A DNA stretch of 64,000 nt from an uncultured Streptomyces sp. (GCF_947488945.1 NZ_CANLBS010000005.1:248001-312000), one strand, 5' to 3'. Counted from the stretch's first letter, positions 1 through 8,459 are shown. Notes: generated by a model from the letters alone, not told the origin. Translations and numbers: made by a program.

Positions 1-2
1 CG

Positions 3-1151
3 CAGCGCTGGTTCTACTGGGCCGACAGGCTGGGGTTGCTCGTGTGGCAGGACATGCCGGCGATGGACACCGGCAAGACGCCCGCCGCGGCGGCCCGCAC
101 GCAGTGGGAAGCCGAGTACCGCTCGGTCATCGACCAGCACCGCAGCTCCCCCTCGCTGATCCTGTGGGTGAACCAGAACGAAGGCTGGGGCCAGTACGAC
201 CAGGCCAGGATCGCCGACGAGGTGAAGGCGTACGACCCGTCCCGGCTGGTGGACAACATGAGCGGGGTCAACTGCTGCGGAGCCGTCGACGGCGGCAACG
301 GCGACGTGGTCGACAACCACGTCTACGTCGGACCGGGCAACACCGCGCCGACCGCCACCAGGGCGGCCGTCCTCGGCGAGTTCGGCGGGCTGGGGTACAA
401 GGTCCCCGGTCACGAGTGGTATCCGGGAGGCGGCTTCAGCTACGAGGACCAGGCGGGCACCGCCGCTCTGAACAACCGGTTCGTGGGTCTGCTCGACGGC
501 ATCCGCGTGGGCCAGATGCCGGCCGGGCTGTCCGCCTCGGTCTACACGGAGATCACCGACGTGGAGAACGAGGCCAACGGCCTGCTCACCTACGACCGCC
601 AGGTGGTCAAGGTCGACACCGCACGGGTCAAGGCCGCCAACCAGGCGCTGATCCAGGCGTCGAAGGACCGCGTACCGCCGGCCGCCCTGCCCACCGGCCA
701 GTACACCTCGCTGCGGGTCACCACACCGGGACACACGAACAAGTACCTGCGTCACTCGCAGGGACTGGCCTACACGGCGGTCGTCGACGGTGCGAGCAGC
801 GCGCTGCTGAAGAACGACGCGACCTGGAAGGTGGTGGCCGGTCTGGCCAACGGCACCTGCTACTCGTTCGCATCACGGAACTATCCGGGCGAGTTCCTGC
901 GCCACCGCGACTTCCGGATCCGCCGCGACGCCGACGACGGCTCGGCCCTGTTCCGGGACGACGCCACCTGGTGCGCCGTCGCCGGTTCCGGCGGGGTCCG
1001 GCTGACCAGCGCCAACCTGCCGGGCAGCTACCTGCGCCACATCGACTCCGAGGTGTGGCTGGCCACCCCCGGCGGCGGTCACGCGTGGGACAACCCGGCG
1101 ACGTTCACCGAGGACACCACGTGGTCGGTCGACGCGCCGTGGGCGCCCTGA
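3..1151 (+). CDS. Glycoside hydrolase family 2 C-terminal part with AbfB domain (5' partial)
   Basis: The gene enters from the left edge, so its start is not visible. The visible 382 codons begin in the (beta/alpha)8 catalytic domain of a GH2-type retaining beta-glycosidase. The motif LLVWQDMP, then WVNQNEGW with the probable acid/base Glu (codon at about 180), and later LGEFGGLG with the probable nucleophile Glu (about 378) are all typical. From about nt 690 a C-terminal AbfB-like (CBM42) domain follows. It has repeated YLRH and FLRH motifs and D-AT-W segments, as in arabinofuranose-binding beta-trefoils. The enzyme is probably secreted and acts on arabinose-decorated plant polysaccharide. 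Substrate and subfamily are not decidable from this fragment. Confidence 0.85.
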   Translation, partial: QRWFYWADRLGLLVWQDMPAMDTGKTPAAAARTQWEAEYRSVIDQHRSSPSLILWVNQNEGWGQYDQARIADEVKAYDPSRLVDNMSGVNCCGAVDGGNGDVVDNHVYVGPGNTAPTATRAAVLGEFGGLGYKVPGHEWYPGGGFSYEDQAGTAALNNRFVGLLDGIRVGQMPAGLSASVYTEITDVENEANGLLTYDRQVVKVDTARVKAANQALIQASKDRVPPAALPTGQYTSLRVTTPGHTNKYLRHSQGLAYTAVVDGASSALLKNDATWKVVAGLANGTCYSFASRNYPGEFLRHRDFRIRRDADDGSALFRDDATWCAVAGSGGVRLTSANLPGSYLRHIDSEVWLATPGGGHAWDNPATFTEDTTWSVDAPWAP

Positions 1152-1299
1152 CGGACGATCGGGCGGAGCGGTGAGCCGATGACCGGACGGCCCGGCGGCC
1201 CGGTGGGGTCCGGTGGTCCCGGAGTCCGGTGGCGCGGACGCGGGGACGGTCCGGCAGCCTGACGATCCGGGGGGCTGACGAACCGGCGAGAGGGTGACC

Positions 1300-1341
1300 G
1301 GTTCGTCGGGATCTGCGGTCACCCGATGATCCCGACGAACC
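1300..1341 (+). terminator. Hairpin terminator downstream of the GH2 gene
   Basis: A perfect 14-bp inverted repeat (GGTTCGTCGGGATC at 1300-1313, complement at 1328-1341) has a 14-nt loop. It lies about 150 nt after the GH2 stop and has no T run, as is common in Streptomyces. The rest of the 1152-1491 gap shows only GC-rich low-complexity sequence. Confidence 0.6.
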
Positions 1342-1491
1342 TGCCCGGTCCCGGTCCCGGGGGCGTGATGCGTCCTCCGCTTCCGGGGCCGAACCGCTCG
1401 GCGGAAGTGCGCGGCGGCGGGGCCGGGCGCCCGCCCGGGCCGAGGCGGAGAACGGCGCTACCCGGGAGGCGGAGTCACCGGAGAGACAGGG

Positions 1492-1710
1492 TCAGGCGGG
1501 CGGGACGTCCCCAGCGGTGCGCTCCAGGCGCGCCAGTTCGTCGCTCTCGATGCCCGCGGCCTCGGAGACCTCCTCCACGGGCTCGCCCTCACGGACGGCG
1601 GCGACCGCTTCGAGTTCGACATCATTGCGCGCCGCTTCCGCGGCGGCATCGGCGGTCCGCTGCCGCTGTGCGGCAAGCTCGACGGAGGAGATCGTGTCCA
1701 TGCGCCCCAT
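1492..1710 (-). CDS. Small acidic helical protein, possible HTH-like
   Basis: A 72-residue protein with strongly GC-biased third codon positions. It is Ala/Glu rich. The segment VREGEPVEEVSEAAGIESDE resembles a short helix-turn-helix (a glycine turn after EAA, then a second helix). ATG at 1710 and ATG at 1701 are both possible starts; neither has a strong ribosome binding site. It lies 105 nt after the oxidoreductase gene on the same strand and may be read through from it. No family is recognised with certainty. It could be a DNA-binding accessory protein, which is inference. Confidence 0.5.
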   Translation of the reverse strand: MGRMDTISSVELAAQRQRTADAAAEAARNDVELEAVAAVREGEPVEEVSEAAGIESDELARLERTAGDVPPA

Positions 1711-1815
1711 GGTTCCACATCGCCCGCCGCGCTTGCGCCGGGCACGCCCGATCCGCGCGGGCGGGTTCGTACCGGCCCCCGAGGACAACGAGGGCCCGTT
1801 CGGTGGGGCAACGGG

Positions 1816-2778
1816 CTACGGCGTCAGCACGAGGCGGCCGAAGACCTCGCCGTCGTCCATCCTCCTGTGGGCGCGCGCCGCTTCGTGCAGCGGCAGCACG
1901 TCGTGCACCACCGTCTCGATCTCGCCCCGGACAGCCGCGGCGAACTGCTCGGCGCGGACGGCGCGGAGCTCCTCCGGGGCGACGGTGGCGGCGCTGAAGG
2001 TCGCGAAGGACATCGACTTCTGGAACGCGGCCATCATCCGGGTGCCGAAGTCGGCGGGCGGCCGGCCGCCGACGGCGCCCACGGCGACCATCCGGCCGTT
2101 CGGGGCGAGCCGGTCGAAGAACGCCGACAGATCGGGGCCGGCCACGACGTCGATGATGACGTCGAACGTGGCGGGTGCGCCTTCCCCGCCTCCGCCTGCC
2201 CGGTCCAGCACGTGGGTCGCGCCGAGTCGGCGCAACTGCTCCCCACGGGCTGCCGATGAGGTCGTAACCGCCACCGCGGACGCGCCGGCCCGTACCGCGA
2301 GTTGCACGGTCATGATCCCGATGCTCCCGGCCGCCCCTCGCACCAGGACCGTCTCCCCCGGTGCGAGACGGGCGTGCCGCAGCCCGAAGTGGGCCACCGC
2401 GGCCGAGCTGCCGAGCGTCACCGCGTCCGTCGCGGACAGGGCGGGGGGCAGGGGGACGATGTCCATGACCCGGGCGCGTGCCTGCTCGACGTATCCGCCT
2501 CCGCTGCCGGTGAACGCCCACACCCGTCGGCCGATCCACGACGCGTCGACACCGTCACCGACCGCGGTCACGGTACCCGCCACCTCGCCGCCCGGGATGT
2601 GACCGGGACCGAACCCGTAGGCGGCCAGCGCGCCGCTCCGGATCAGGGCGTCGGCCCCGCCGACGCCGACCGCCTCGGTGGCGATCACCACCTGCCCGGC
2701 GGCGGGAACCGGTGCCGGGAGGTCGATCACGGCGAGCCCTTCGGGACCGCCGAACGTCTGGATCGCGATTGCCTTCAC
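1816..2778 (-). CDS. Zinc-independent MDR oxidoreductase (quinone reductase-like)
   Basis: A medium-chain dehydrogenase/reductase of about 320 residues. It starts VKAIAIQTFGGPEGL, as NADPH:quinone reductases usually do. The GroES-like N-terminal half lacks the catalytic Cys and the four structural Cys of zinc alcohol dehydrogenases. The nucleotide-binding motif is RGAAGSIGIMTVQLA. GTG at 2778 is preferred because GGAG sits 6 nt before it; an upstream ATG (2784) and GTG (2790) are in frame. The gene is divergent from the TetR gene at 3075, which probably controls it. Likely role: NADPH-dependent reduction of quinones or enones. Confidence 0.85.
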   Translation of the reverse strand: MKAIAIQTFGGPEGLAVIDLPAPVPAAGQVVIATEAVGVGGADALIRSGALAAYGFGPGHIPGGEVAGTVTAVGDGVDASWIGRRVWAFTGSGGGYVEQARARVMDIVPLPPALSATDAVTLGSSAAVAHFGLRHARLAPGETVLVRGAAGSIGIMTVQLAVRAGASAVAVTTSSAARGEQLRRLGATHVLDRAGGGGEGAPATFDVIIDVVAGPDLSAFFDRLAPNGRMVAVGAVGGRPPADFGTRMMAAFQKSMSFATFSAATVAPEELRAVRAEQFAAAVRGEIETVVHDVLPLHEAARAHRRMDDGEVFGRLVLTP

Positions 2779-3036
2779 TGTCATCTCCACGTTCTTCCGT
2801 GCGGGTACGGCCAGGCGCCGCCGTCCTCGGTCGGCGCGCGCCGTCGTCGGTAAGCCGCCAGGGGCACCGCCGCCGTGGGCCGCCGGGACCGGGCTCGCGA
2901 CCGGGGCGGCGGCTGCGGGGGCGGTTCGTCACCGGGCCGCGTCCGGTGCGCCCGGTGCTTTCAGGTGCGTTCGGTGCATCGGTGCATCCGGTGCTTCTGC
3001 GCGTGAGGCGCATCCGGCTCGCCCCGCCGTTCCGGA

Positions 3037-3070
3037 CGTTAACGGACGCCCCCGTCCACTTGGCTAAAGT
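3037..3070. promoter_or_regulatory. Divergent promoter/operator region of the TetR and MDR genes
   Basis: The 296-bp divergent gap contains the palindrome CGTTAACG (3037-3044) and a -10-like TAAAGT (3065-3070). The latter lies only about 5 nt before the GTG start of the TetR gene, so its transcript could be leaderless. These are candidate elements only; the -35 spacing is poor. Confidence 0.3.
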
Positions 3071-3074
3071 GAGA

Positions 3075-3752
3075 GTGGTGACCGCCTCTTTGCCTCAGCC
3101 CCTGCGCTCCGACGCCCTGGACAACCGCGAACGCATCCTGGACGCGGCCCGCGAGTTGTTCTCCGCCGACGGCCTGGACGTGCCGATGCGGGAGATCGCC
3201 CGGCGGGCGGGAGTGGGGCCGGCAACCCTGTACCGGCGCTTTCCGGCCAAGCAGGATCTGGTGACGGAGGCATTCGCGGACCAACTGCGCGCGTGCCGCA
3301 GGATCGTCGACGAGGGGTGCGCCGACGACGACCCGTGGCGGGGCCTGTGCGGGGTGATCGAACAGATCTGCGAGCTGCACGCGCGGGACCGGGGGTTCAC
3401 CGAGGCCTTCATGTCGACGTTCCCGGGGACGACGGACATGGCCGAGGGGCGCACGTACACCTTGAAGGCGGTCGCCGGGCTGGCGGAGCGGGCCAAGGCC
3501 GCGCGGCGGCTGCGGGGCGACTTCGTCCTGGACGACCTGGTCATCATGATCATGGCCAATAAGGGGATCCGCGCCGCCTCGCCGGAGGCCCGGGTGCGGG
3601 CGTCCCGGCGGTTCGCCGGATACGTGATCCAGGCGTTCGCGGCCGGCCCCGTACGCGCGCCGCTCCCCCCGGCGACACGGCTCGCCGCCGGTGGACAGGA
3701 CGACGGCCGGAAGGGGACGGACGAGCGGCACGGGGAGGACGCCCCGCCGTGA
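3075..3752 (+). CDS. TetR family transcriptional regulator
   Basis: A 225-residue repressor. The N-terminal TetR_N domain (about residues 15-65) contains RERILDAARELFSADGLDV, IARRAGVGPATLYRRFPAKQ and the usual LVTEAF helix. The remainder is a helical ligand-binding domain. Two adjacent GTG codons (3075, 3078) are the plausible starts; there is no good Shine-Dalgarno, which fits a leaderless transcript from the nearby -10-like box. It is divergent from the MDR oxidoreductase, the standard arrangement for a local repressor sensing a substrate of the enzyme. The last 30 residues are polar and probably disordered. Confidence 0.88.
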   Translation: MVTASLPQPLRSDALDNRERILDAARELFSADGLDVPMREIARRAGVGPATLYRRFPAKQDLVTEAFADQLRACRRIVDEGCADDDPWRGLCGVIEQICELHARDRGFTEAFMSTFPGTTDMAEGRTYTLKAVAGLAERAKAARRLRGDFVLDDLVIMIMANKGIRAASPEARVRASRRFAGYVIQAFAAGPVRAPLPPATRLAAGGQDDGRKGTDERHGEDAPP

Positions 3753-3931
3753 ACGGCGCGTACACGGAAACCCGCCGGCACCGTGAGACGCACCCGGCAC
3801 ACCCTGGTGCGAGCCGGGCACCGGATCTCGCCACGAGGTTCGGGCATCGTCCGGGGAAGCGTCGTCCCGCGTCGACTCCGTGTGCGAGGGTCGGCGGCGT
3901 ACGGAGCCCGATCCGCCGGAAGAAGGACACC

Positions 3932-4278
3932 ATGCCCGCCTACGCCGTCGCACACCTGCGAGATGCCGCCCCGGCCCCCGACATCATCGAGTACATCGAG
4001 CGCGTCACCGCCACCTTCGAGCCGTTCGGCGGCCGTTTCCTCGTGCACGGCGCGCAGCACGAGGTCAAGGAGGGAAGCTGGCCCGGGCACCTCGTGGTGA
4101 TCGGCTTCCCCGGCATCGCCGAGGCGCGGGCCTGGTGGGACTCCCCGCGTACCGGGAGATCGCCCCCCTGCGCTCACGGCACATCGAGGGCGACATCATC
4201 CTGGTCGAGGGCGTACCCGAGGACTACGACGCGACCGCCACCGCCCGCGCGATGCGCGAGGCCCTGCCGTCCCAGTAG
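3932..4278 (+). pseudogene. DUF1330 family protein, interrupted by a single-base frameshift
   Basis: The ATG at 3932 has a good ribosome binding site (AAGGAC). The first 71 codons read MPAYAVAHLRDAAPAP and on to ARAWWDSP, a clear DUF1330 (dimeric alpha/beta barrel) start. At the C run 4143-4146 the frame is lost. The expected continuation (AYREIAPLRSRHIEGDIILV to ALPSQ and a stop at 4278) is in another frame. Adding one C to the run restores an intact protein of about 115 residues. It is therefore either a recent frameshift or a sequencing error. DUF1330 proteins have no settled function. Confidence 0.75.
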
Positions 4279-4288
4279 GAGACGTCGG

Positions 4289-4341
4289 GGCCGGCGGCGC
4301 GTGACGGTCGCGGCGGCCAGGCCCCGTCATGGCCGCCGGCC
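4289..4341. terminator. Inverted repeat between convergent genes
   Basis: GGCCGGCGGC (4289-4298) and its complement (4332-4341) lie between the DUF1330 gene and the FUSC gene, which converge. This is a candidate bidirectional terminator. Confidence 0.45.
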
Positions 4342-4358
4342 ACGGTCCGTGCCCCGCC

Positions 4359-7247
4359 TCACAGCCGCAGGTCGTGGCTGATCGGACCCGGTCCCGAGGT
4401 GTGCCGGACGGTCAGGAGTTCCGCGTGCGGGGTGTGGGACGCGGCCGACACGATCAGGGTGTGGTTGCCGGGCCGTACGCCGGTGACCCGGTAGCGCCCC
4501 GCCTGCACGGGACCCGCGGCGACGCGCTTGCCCCGCGCGTCGATCAGGGTCACCCAGCCGGCGCACCCGCCGGGGTGTTCGGCGCACCGGACACGTCCGG
4601 CGACGGTGGTTCCGCCGGACGGGACCGCGGCGGGGCGCACCGTGGCGGCGGACGTGGTGGCGGCGGAAGCGGTGGCGGGTCGCGCGGCGGCCGGGGGTGC
4701 GTCGTCCGGCCCGGCGGCCCGGACTTCGCCGGTGGCGGCGAGCACCGGTCCGGACGGAGCCGCGGGCGTGGGGACGGTGCCGCCGGTGGTGCTCCGGGGC
4801 TCCCGCCGGGTGGCCCAGTCGGCGACGAGCGCCCGGGTGCGGCGCTCCATCGGCGAGCTCGCCACCGGCTCCGAGGGGCTGGTCCGGACGGTCAGGCCGC
4901 GGCTCTCCGCGTACCCGGCGAGCGTCTCGTCCAGCGCGGCCAACTCCCGCAGGGCGGTACGTACGCGAGCCGCGCGGGGGCCGGGCGGCGCCATGGACAG
5001 TTCCGCCTTCAGCTCCTCGACCAGGGGACTGACCCGCTGCCAGCATCCTCCCGGGGTGGGCGCGGCGAGCGAACGGTCGAGGGCGCGGAGCGAGCCGGTC
5101 AGCGTGGTGGCGATGAGCGCGAACCGCTCGGCGAGGCGCGGCGCGAAATCGATGTCGATGTCGGCCGCCGCCGCGAGGGCCCGGGCGTGGCCCGTGGCGG
5201 CGGTGAGCAGCGCGGTGCGGTTGTCGGCTCCCCGTCCCCGTACACCGAGCGGCATCCGGACCAACGGGCGTGCCAGACTGACGACTTGGAACAGTGCCGA
5301 GTCTACCGCACGGGCTGCCCCACGGAGGCGGACCGGGGCGTCGGGGTCGTCCCAACGGGTGGCGAGCTGGATGACGAGGTCGTCCACGGCCGAGACGTAC
5401 CCGCGCTCCGCCTCCCGCGTGATCCGACGGCTGGAGAGGGGGAAGATCAGTGCCGCGCAGGCGGTCGCGACGAGTATGCCGAGGCCGTTGTCGAGCAGCC
5501 GCTCGCCGAGCAGGTGGTCCATGGAGCCGTAGGGCGTGGTGAGCCCGTAGAGCTGCACCAGCGCGACGACCAGGCCGACGACCCAGATGGCGTACGCCCG
5601 TTGCATGCCCCAGGCGCCGAAGGCGAGGCCGGCCACGATGACGGCGAGCGTCCAGTGGACGTGGCCGGGTCCGACGAGGTGGAGCAGGAGGATGCCGAGT
5701 ACGGCACCGGCCACCGTGCCGGCCATCCGGTGGCCGAACTTTCGCAGTCGCTCCTGAGTGGTGTTCGTGCCGAACAGGGTGATCATCACGCCGACCAGGC
5801 CCCAGTAGAAGCGCCCGGGATCGATGGCGTCGGTGATCGGGCAGACGATGGCGGCGGCGACGCCGGCGTGCAGCGGTACGCGTACGAACGGCACGGCGCG
5901 CCGCCAGCTCGTGCCGGTGCGTTCCGCGAGGACACGCTGGGTCGCGGCGGCGGAACCGGCCGGCAGATTGCGTTCGAGCGCCACGGTCGGCTGGAAGGGG
6001 ACCTTGGCCGGGGCCGACGGCGAGCTCCAGCCCAGCGACAGCCAGTGCGCGAGTGAGCCGGCCAGGGAATCGAGGAGGTCGGCCACACGGTGCGCGAGTT
6101 CGGCGGTCTCCGCGTGGCCTCCGCCGCGGGGGTGTTGCCCCACCCGGTCTGCGCGTCGGCGGATGAGTTCGGCGGCGGGGCGCAGGCCCTGCGCGCTGTC
6201 GAGCGGGGTGTCCCGTGCGACGACGAGCCCGACGGCCAGCGCCTGGCGCAGGGGCGGCGGCACGTCGAGGGCCGTCAGCTCCTGCACCGCCCGGCCGATT
6301 CCGCGCAGGGCCAGTTCGGCGTCGAAGAGGTGGCGGTGGAGCAGCTCGGCCATGTCGGGGTCGGCGGCGACCTCGGGCTGGGCGAGCCGGCCGTCGATGG
6401 TGACGGTGGTGATGTTGAGACGTCGCAGGGAACGCGCCATCCTGCGCACGGCCCGCCGTTGGTCCGCGTCGGGGTCGAGCGCGTCGACGGCGGCGTCCGC
6501 CACCCGGCGCGCCTCCACCACGAAGGCCCGCTGGGTGCGCAGCAGGTCCTCGCGCGGCATCGGGTAGCACAGCAGCAGCCGGGTGAGCAGTACCGCCACG
6601 GCGGAGACCAACGCGATCGCGAACGCCTTGCCGACGAGCGGCGCGGGGATGTTGGCCATCATGCCGACCATCAGGCCGTTGAACAGCATCATGCCGGTGA
6701 GCAGCGCGAGTTGACCGAAGCGGGCGAGGAAGAAGGTGAACGCCAGGGCCACGACCATGAGGCTGATCTCCAGCACCCTGTCGCCGTGCAGTTCGGCCGC
6801 CACCCACAGAACGGCGGCATAGGGGAAGGGCATCCACAGGATCGCGCGGGCGAGCCGCTGCCAGGTGTTCTCGGCCACGGCGAAGGCGCTCATCAGGCCC
6901 ATCATTCCGCCGACCATCATGCCGATCATGGCGGGCACGTCGAGGGCCGACGCCGCCACGTAGCCGACGGCGAGGGAGGTCACCATCGCGACGAGGGTGC
7001 GCCACCCCGCCTGCAGTTGCCCCAGGCCCGGGTCGGCGGCGAGCACCCAGTCCCACCGCCTGCGGGGTCCGCCCACCCGGCGCGGCGCAACGGCCCGGCG
7101 GAGGCCGGGCGCGACTGCGGGGATGGGTTCGAACGGTCCGGGGGCAGGTTCGAGCGGTGCGGAAGCAGCTTCGAACGCTGCGGGGGCAGCTTCGAACGCT
7201 GCGCGGCGCGCGGCCGTGTCCGACGGCCTGGTGCCAGGGGTGATCAA
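4359..7247 (-). CDS. FUSC/aromatic acid exporter-like membrane protein with C-terminal Ig-like domain
   Basis: A 962-residue membrane protein with two blocks of transmembrane helices. The first (about residues 80-210) includes AMVTSLAVGYVAASAL and MIGMMVGGMMGLMSAF. The second (about 420-570) includes VHWTLAVIVAGLAFGAWGM. Cytoplasmic helical domains lie between and after them. This is the architecture of FUSC exporters (YccS/AaeB-like). After an Ala/Pro/Thr-rich linker, residues 877-962 form a carboxypeptidase-regulatory/transthyretin-like beta domain with two cysteines, unusual for the family. The TTG start is supported by GGAG 6 nt upstream and overlaps the marR stop by 4 nt, so the two are translationally coupled. 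Probable efflux of a compound sensed by the MarR protein. Confidence 0.8.
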   Translation of the reverse strand: MITPGTRPSDTAARRAAFEAAPAAFEAASAPLEPAPGPFEPIPAVAPGLRRAVAPRRVGGPRRRWDWVLAADPGLGQLQAGWRTLVAMVTSLAVGYVAASALDVPAMIGMMVGGMMGLMSAFAVAENTWQRLARAILWMPFPYAAVLWVAAELHGDRVLEISLMVVALAFTFFLARFGQLALLTGMMLFNGLMVGMMANIPAPLVGKAFAIALVSAVAVLLTRLLLCYPMPREDLLRTQRAFVVEARRVADAAVDALDPDADQRRAVRRMARSLRRLNITTVTIDGRLAQPEVAADPDMAELLHRHLFDAELALRGIGRAVQELTALDVPPPLRQALAVGLVVARDTPLDSAQGLRPAAELIRRRADRVGQHPRGGGHAETAELAHRVADLLDSLAGSLAHWLSLGWSSPSAPAKVPFQPTVALERNLPAGSAAATQRVLAERTGTSWRRAVPFVRVPLHAGVAAAIVCPITDAIDPGRFYWGLVGVMITLFGTNTTQERLRKFGHRMAGTVAGAVLGILLLHLVGPGHVHWTLAVIVAGLAFGAWGMQRAYAIWVVGLVVALVQLYGLTTPYGSMDHLLGERLLDNGLGILVATACAALIFPLSSRRITREAERGYVSAVDDLVIQLATRWDDPDAPVRLRGAARAVDSALFQVVSLARPLVRMPLGVRGRGADNRTALLTAATGHARALAAAADIDIDFAPRLAERFALIATTLTGSLRALDRSLAAPTPGGCWQRVSPLVEELKAELSMAPPGPRAARVRTALRELAALDETLAGYAESRGLTVRTSPSEPVASSPMERRTRALVADWATRREPRSTTGGTVPTPAAPSGPVLAATGEVRAAGPDDAPPAAARPATASAATTSAATVRPAAVPSGGTTVAGRVRCAEHPGGCAGWVTLIDARGKRVAAGPVQAGRYRVTGVRPGNHTLIVSAASHTPHAELLTVRHTSGPGPISHDLRL

Positions 7248-7714
7248 CAGTTCTCCGGTTCCATCGCGTTCAGCAGGGTGGTCAGCGCATCCCGTGCAGC
7301 GCCGACGGCGCGCTCGGAGTCGTCCACGCCGGCGTCCAGGCCACGCAGCAGCGCGGCGGCCATCCGGCGGCGTCCTTCGTCGAGAACCTCACGCCCGGCA
7401 GCCGTCAGGGACGCCTCCACGACACGCCGGTCGTCGGCGCGCCGGGCGCGCGACGCCAGGCCGCGTTCTTGGAGGCCCTGCAGGACCACGGTCACGCGCG
7501 GCTGCGCCATCCCCGTGTGCCCCGCGAGTCCGGTGACCCGCAGGGGTCCGCCCTCCAACGCGTCCAACACGGCCACCTGACTGCGGGTGAGCCCGAAATC
7601 GCCGTTGCGGAAGAGGGTCTGCGAGAGCCGCCCGATGCTCCGGAGAAGACCCCGGGCGGCGCATTCGATGCGCTGCTCGTCGGTGGGCTCCTCGGAGGAC
7701 GACGATTGATGCAT
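7244..7714 (-). CDS. MarR family transcriptional regulator
   Basis: A 156-residue winged-helix regulator. It has LTRSQVAVLDALEGGPLRV, VTGLAGHTGMAQPRVTVVLQ (recognition helix) and the wing RARRADDRRVVEASLTAAGR with the DxR hallmark of MarR proteins. The ATG at 7714 lies inside an AT-rich inverted repeat that probably serves as promoter and operator, so the gene is likely autorepressed with little or no leader. The stop overlaps the TTG of the downstream exporter, making marR the first gene of a two-gene efflux operon. Confidence 0.88.
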   Translation of the reverse strand: MHQSSSSEEPTDEQRIECAARGLLRSIGRLSQTLFRNGDFGLTRSQVAVLDALEGGPLRVTGLAGHTGMAQPRVTVVLQGLQERGLASRARRADDRRVVEASLTAAGREVLDEGRRRMAAALLRGLDAGVDDSERAVGAARDALTTLLNAMEPENC

Positions 7715-7732
7715 ATACCAATTATATATATG
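7712..7732 (-). promoter_or_regulatory. AT-rich operator/promoter of the marR-FUSC operon
   Basis: CATATA (7712-7717) and TATATG (7727-7732) form a perfect inverted repeat with a 9-nt spacer. Read on the minus strand the island contains a TATAAT-like -10 hexamer just before the marR ATG. This island of almost only A and T in DNA of over 70 percent GC is where a MarR dimer would be expected to bind. Confidence 0.55.
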
Positions 7733-7945
7733 TGAAGACGTGCCGGAACCATGTGCGGGCAAAATGCACCAACCGTGGCGCTCGGAGCCGACGCGTCGCT
7801 CCGACCAGGGGGCGCGCGCGGTGCGGGGTTCGTCGGGGGCGCGTCGTGCGGGACCCGTCGACGTGCGCGCGGCATGGGGGCCGCCGGGGGGCGAGTACCC
7901 GACGCCGGACGTGGATCGCGCAGCGGGACGGGGGCCGATAGCGGG

Positions 7946-8149
7946 CCTGGTACGGGGTCGAGAGGCGGGAAGGAACCTGGTGCGGGCCGAGCGGCGGGCG
8001 ACGGCCCGGTGCGGGCGGAGCGGCGGGGAGGGGCCCGATGCGGGATCGCACGACGGGAACAGGACCCGGCACGGGATCGAGCGGCGGGGAGATCGGGCCC
8101 GGTGCGGGCCGAGCGACGGGCCTGATGCAGCAAGACGCGGGCCGACCGG
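7946..8149. repeat. Degenerate minisatellite, about seven units of 23-33 bp
   Basis: The 600-bp gap before bL37 holds about seven tandem units. They start at 7946, 7976, 8005, 8034, 8065, 8098 and 8121, with lengths of 30, 29, 29, 31, 33, 23 and 29. The core reads CC(C/T)GGTGCGGG, then CGAGCGGCGGG and a variable GA-rich spacer. The unit length is not a multiple of three and varies, so open frames across it are not credible genes. Its function is unknown; it may be a replication-slippage array. Confidence 0.7.
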
Positions 8150-8336
8150 CGGGTGCGCGGCGTAGGGCCGGGCGGCGGCACCCACGCGTCATGGCATGGC
8201 TCACGCCACACGCCTGCATCCGGGTGGTGTATCAGGCGTCGCCGTGGCGGGTAAGGGCCCTAGTGGCTCCTGGAGCCGACAATCCGGTGGTTGGTTCACA
8301 TCGGTAGTGGAATCGTCACAGAAAGAGGAGGTTTCG

Positions 8337-8414
8337 ATGTCCTCGAAGCGACGTCGTAAGAAGAGGGCCCGCCGCAAGAACGGCGCGAACCACGGCAGCC
8401 GTCCGCAGTGCTGA
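8337..8414 (+). CDS. 50S ribosomal protein bL37
   Basis: A 25-residue, very basic protein starting MSSKRRRKKRARRK and ending ANHGSRPQC. The pattern of an Arg/Lys-rich N-terminus followed by ANHGxRP matches bL37, a small ribosomal protein first seen in the mycobacterial 70S structure and present across actinobacteria. A perfect AGGAGG lies 6 nt before the ATG, and a strong hairpin terminator follows 18 nt after the stop, so it is probably a single-gene transcript. Identification is from recalled family features; the size and the ANHG motif are the main support. Confidence 0.8.
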   Translation: MSSKRRRKKRARRKNGANHGSRPQC

Positions 8415-8432
8415 AGGACGCAGCGCGGTGAT

Positions 8433-8459
8433 CGGGGGGTGGCGGATCGCCACCCCCCG
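8433..8459 (+). terminator. Strong hairpin terminator after bL37
   Basis: A perfect 12-bp stem (CGGGGGGTGGCG at 8433-8444, complement at 8448-8459) has a 3-nt loop 18 nt after the bL37 stop. There is no T run. Confidence 0.8.

Noticed and set aside
1326..1997. A 223-codon plus-strand frame over the small protein and MDR 3' end
   Set aside because: Arg/Pro-rich shadow; the minus-strand frames have family motifs and proper codon bias.
7740..8165. Several overlapping open frames in the 7.7-8.2 kb gap
   Set aside because: They run through a minisatellite whose unit length varies from 23 to 33 bp and have Arg/Gly/Pro-only composition.
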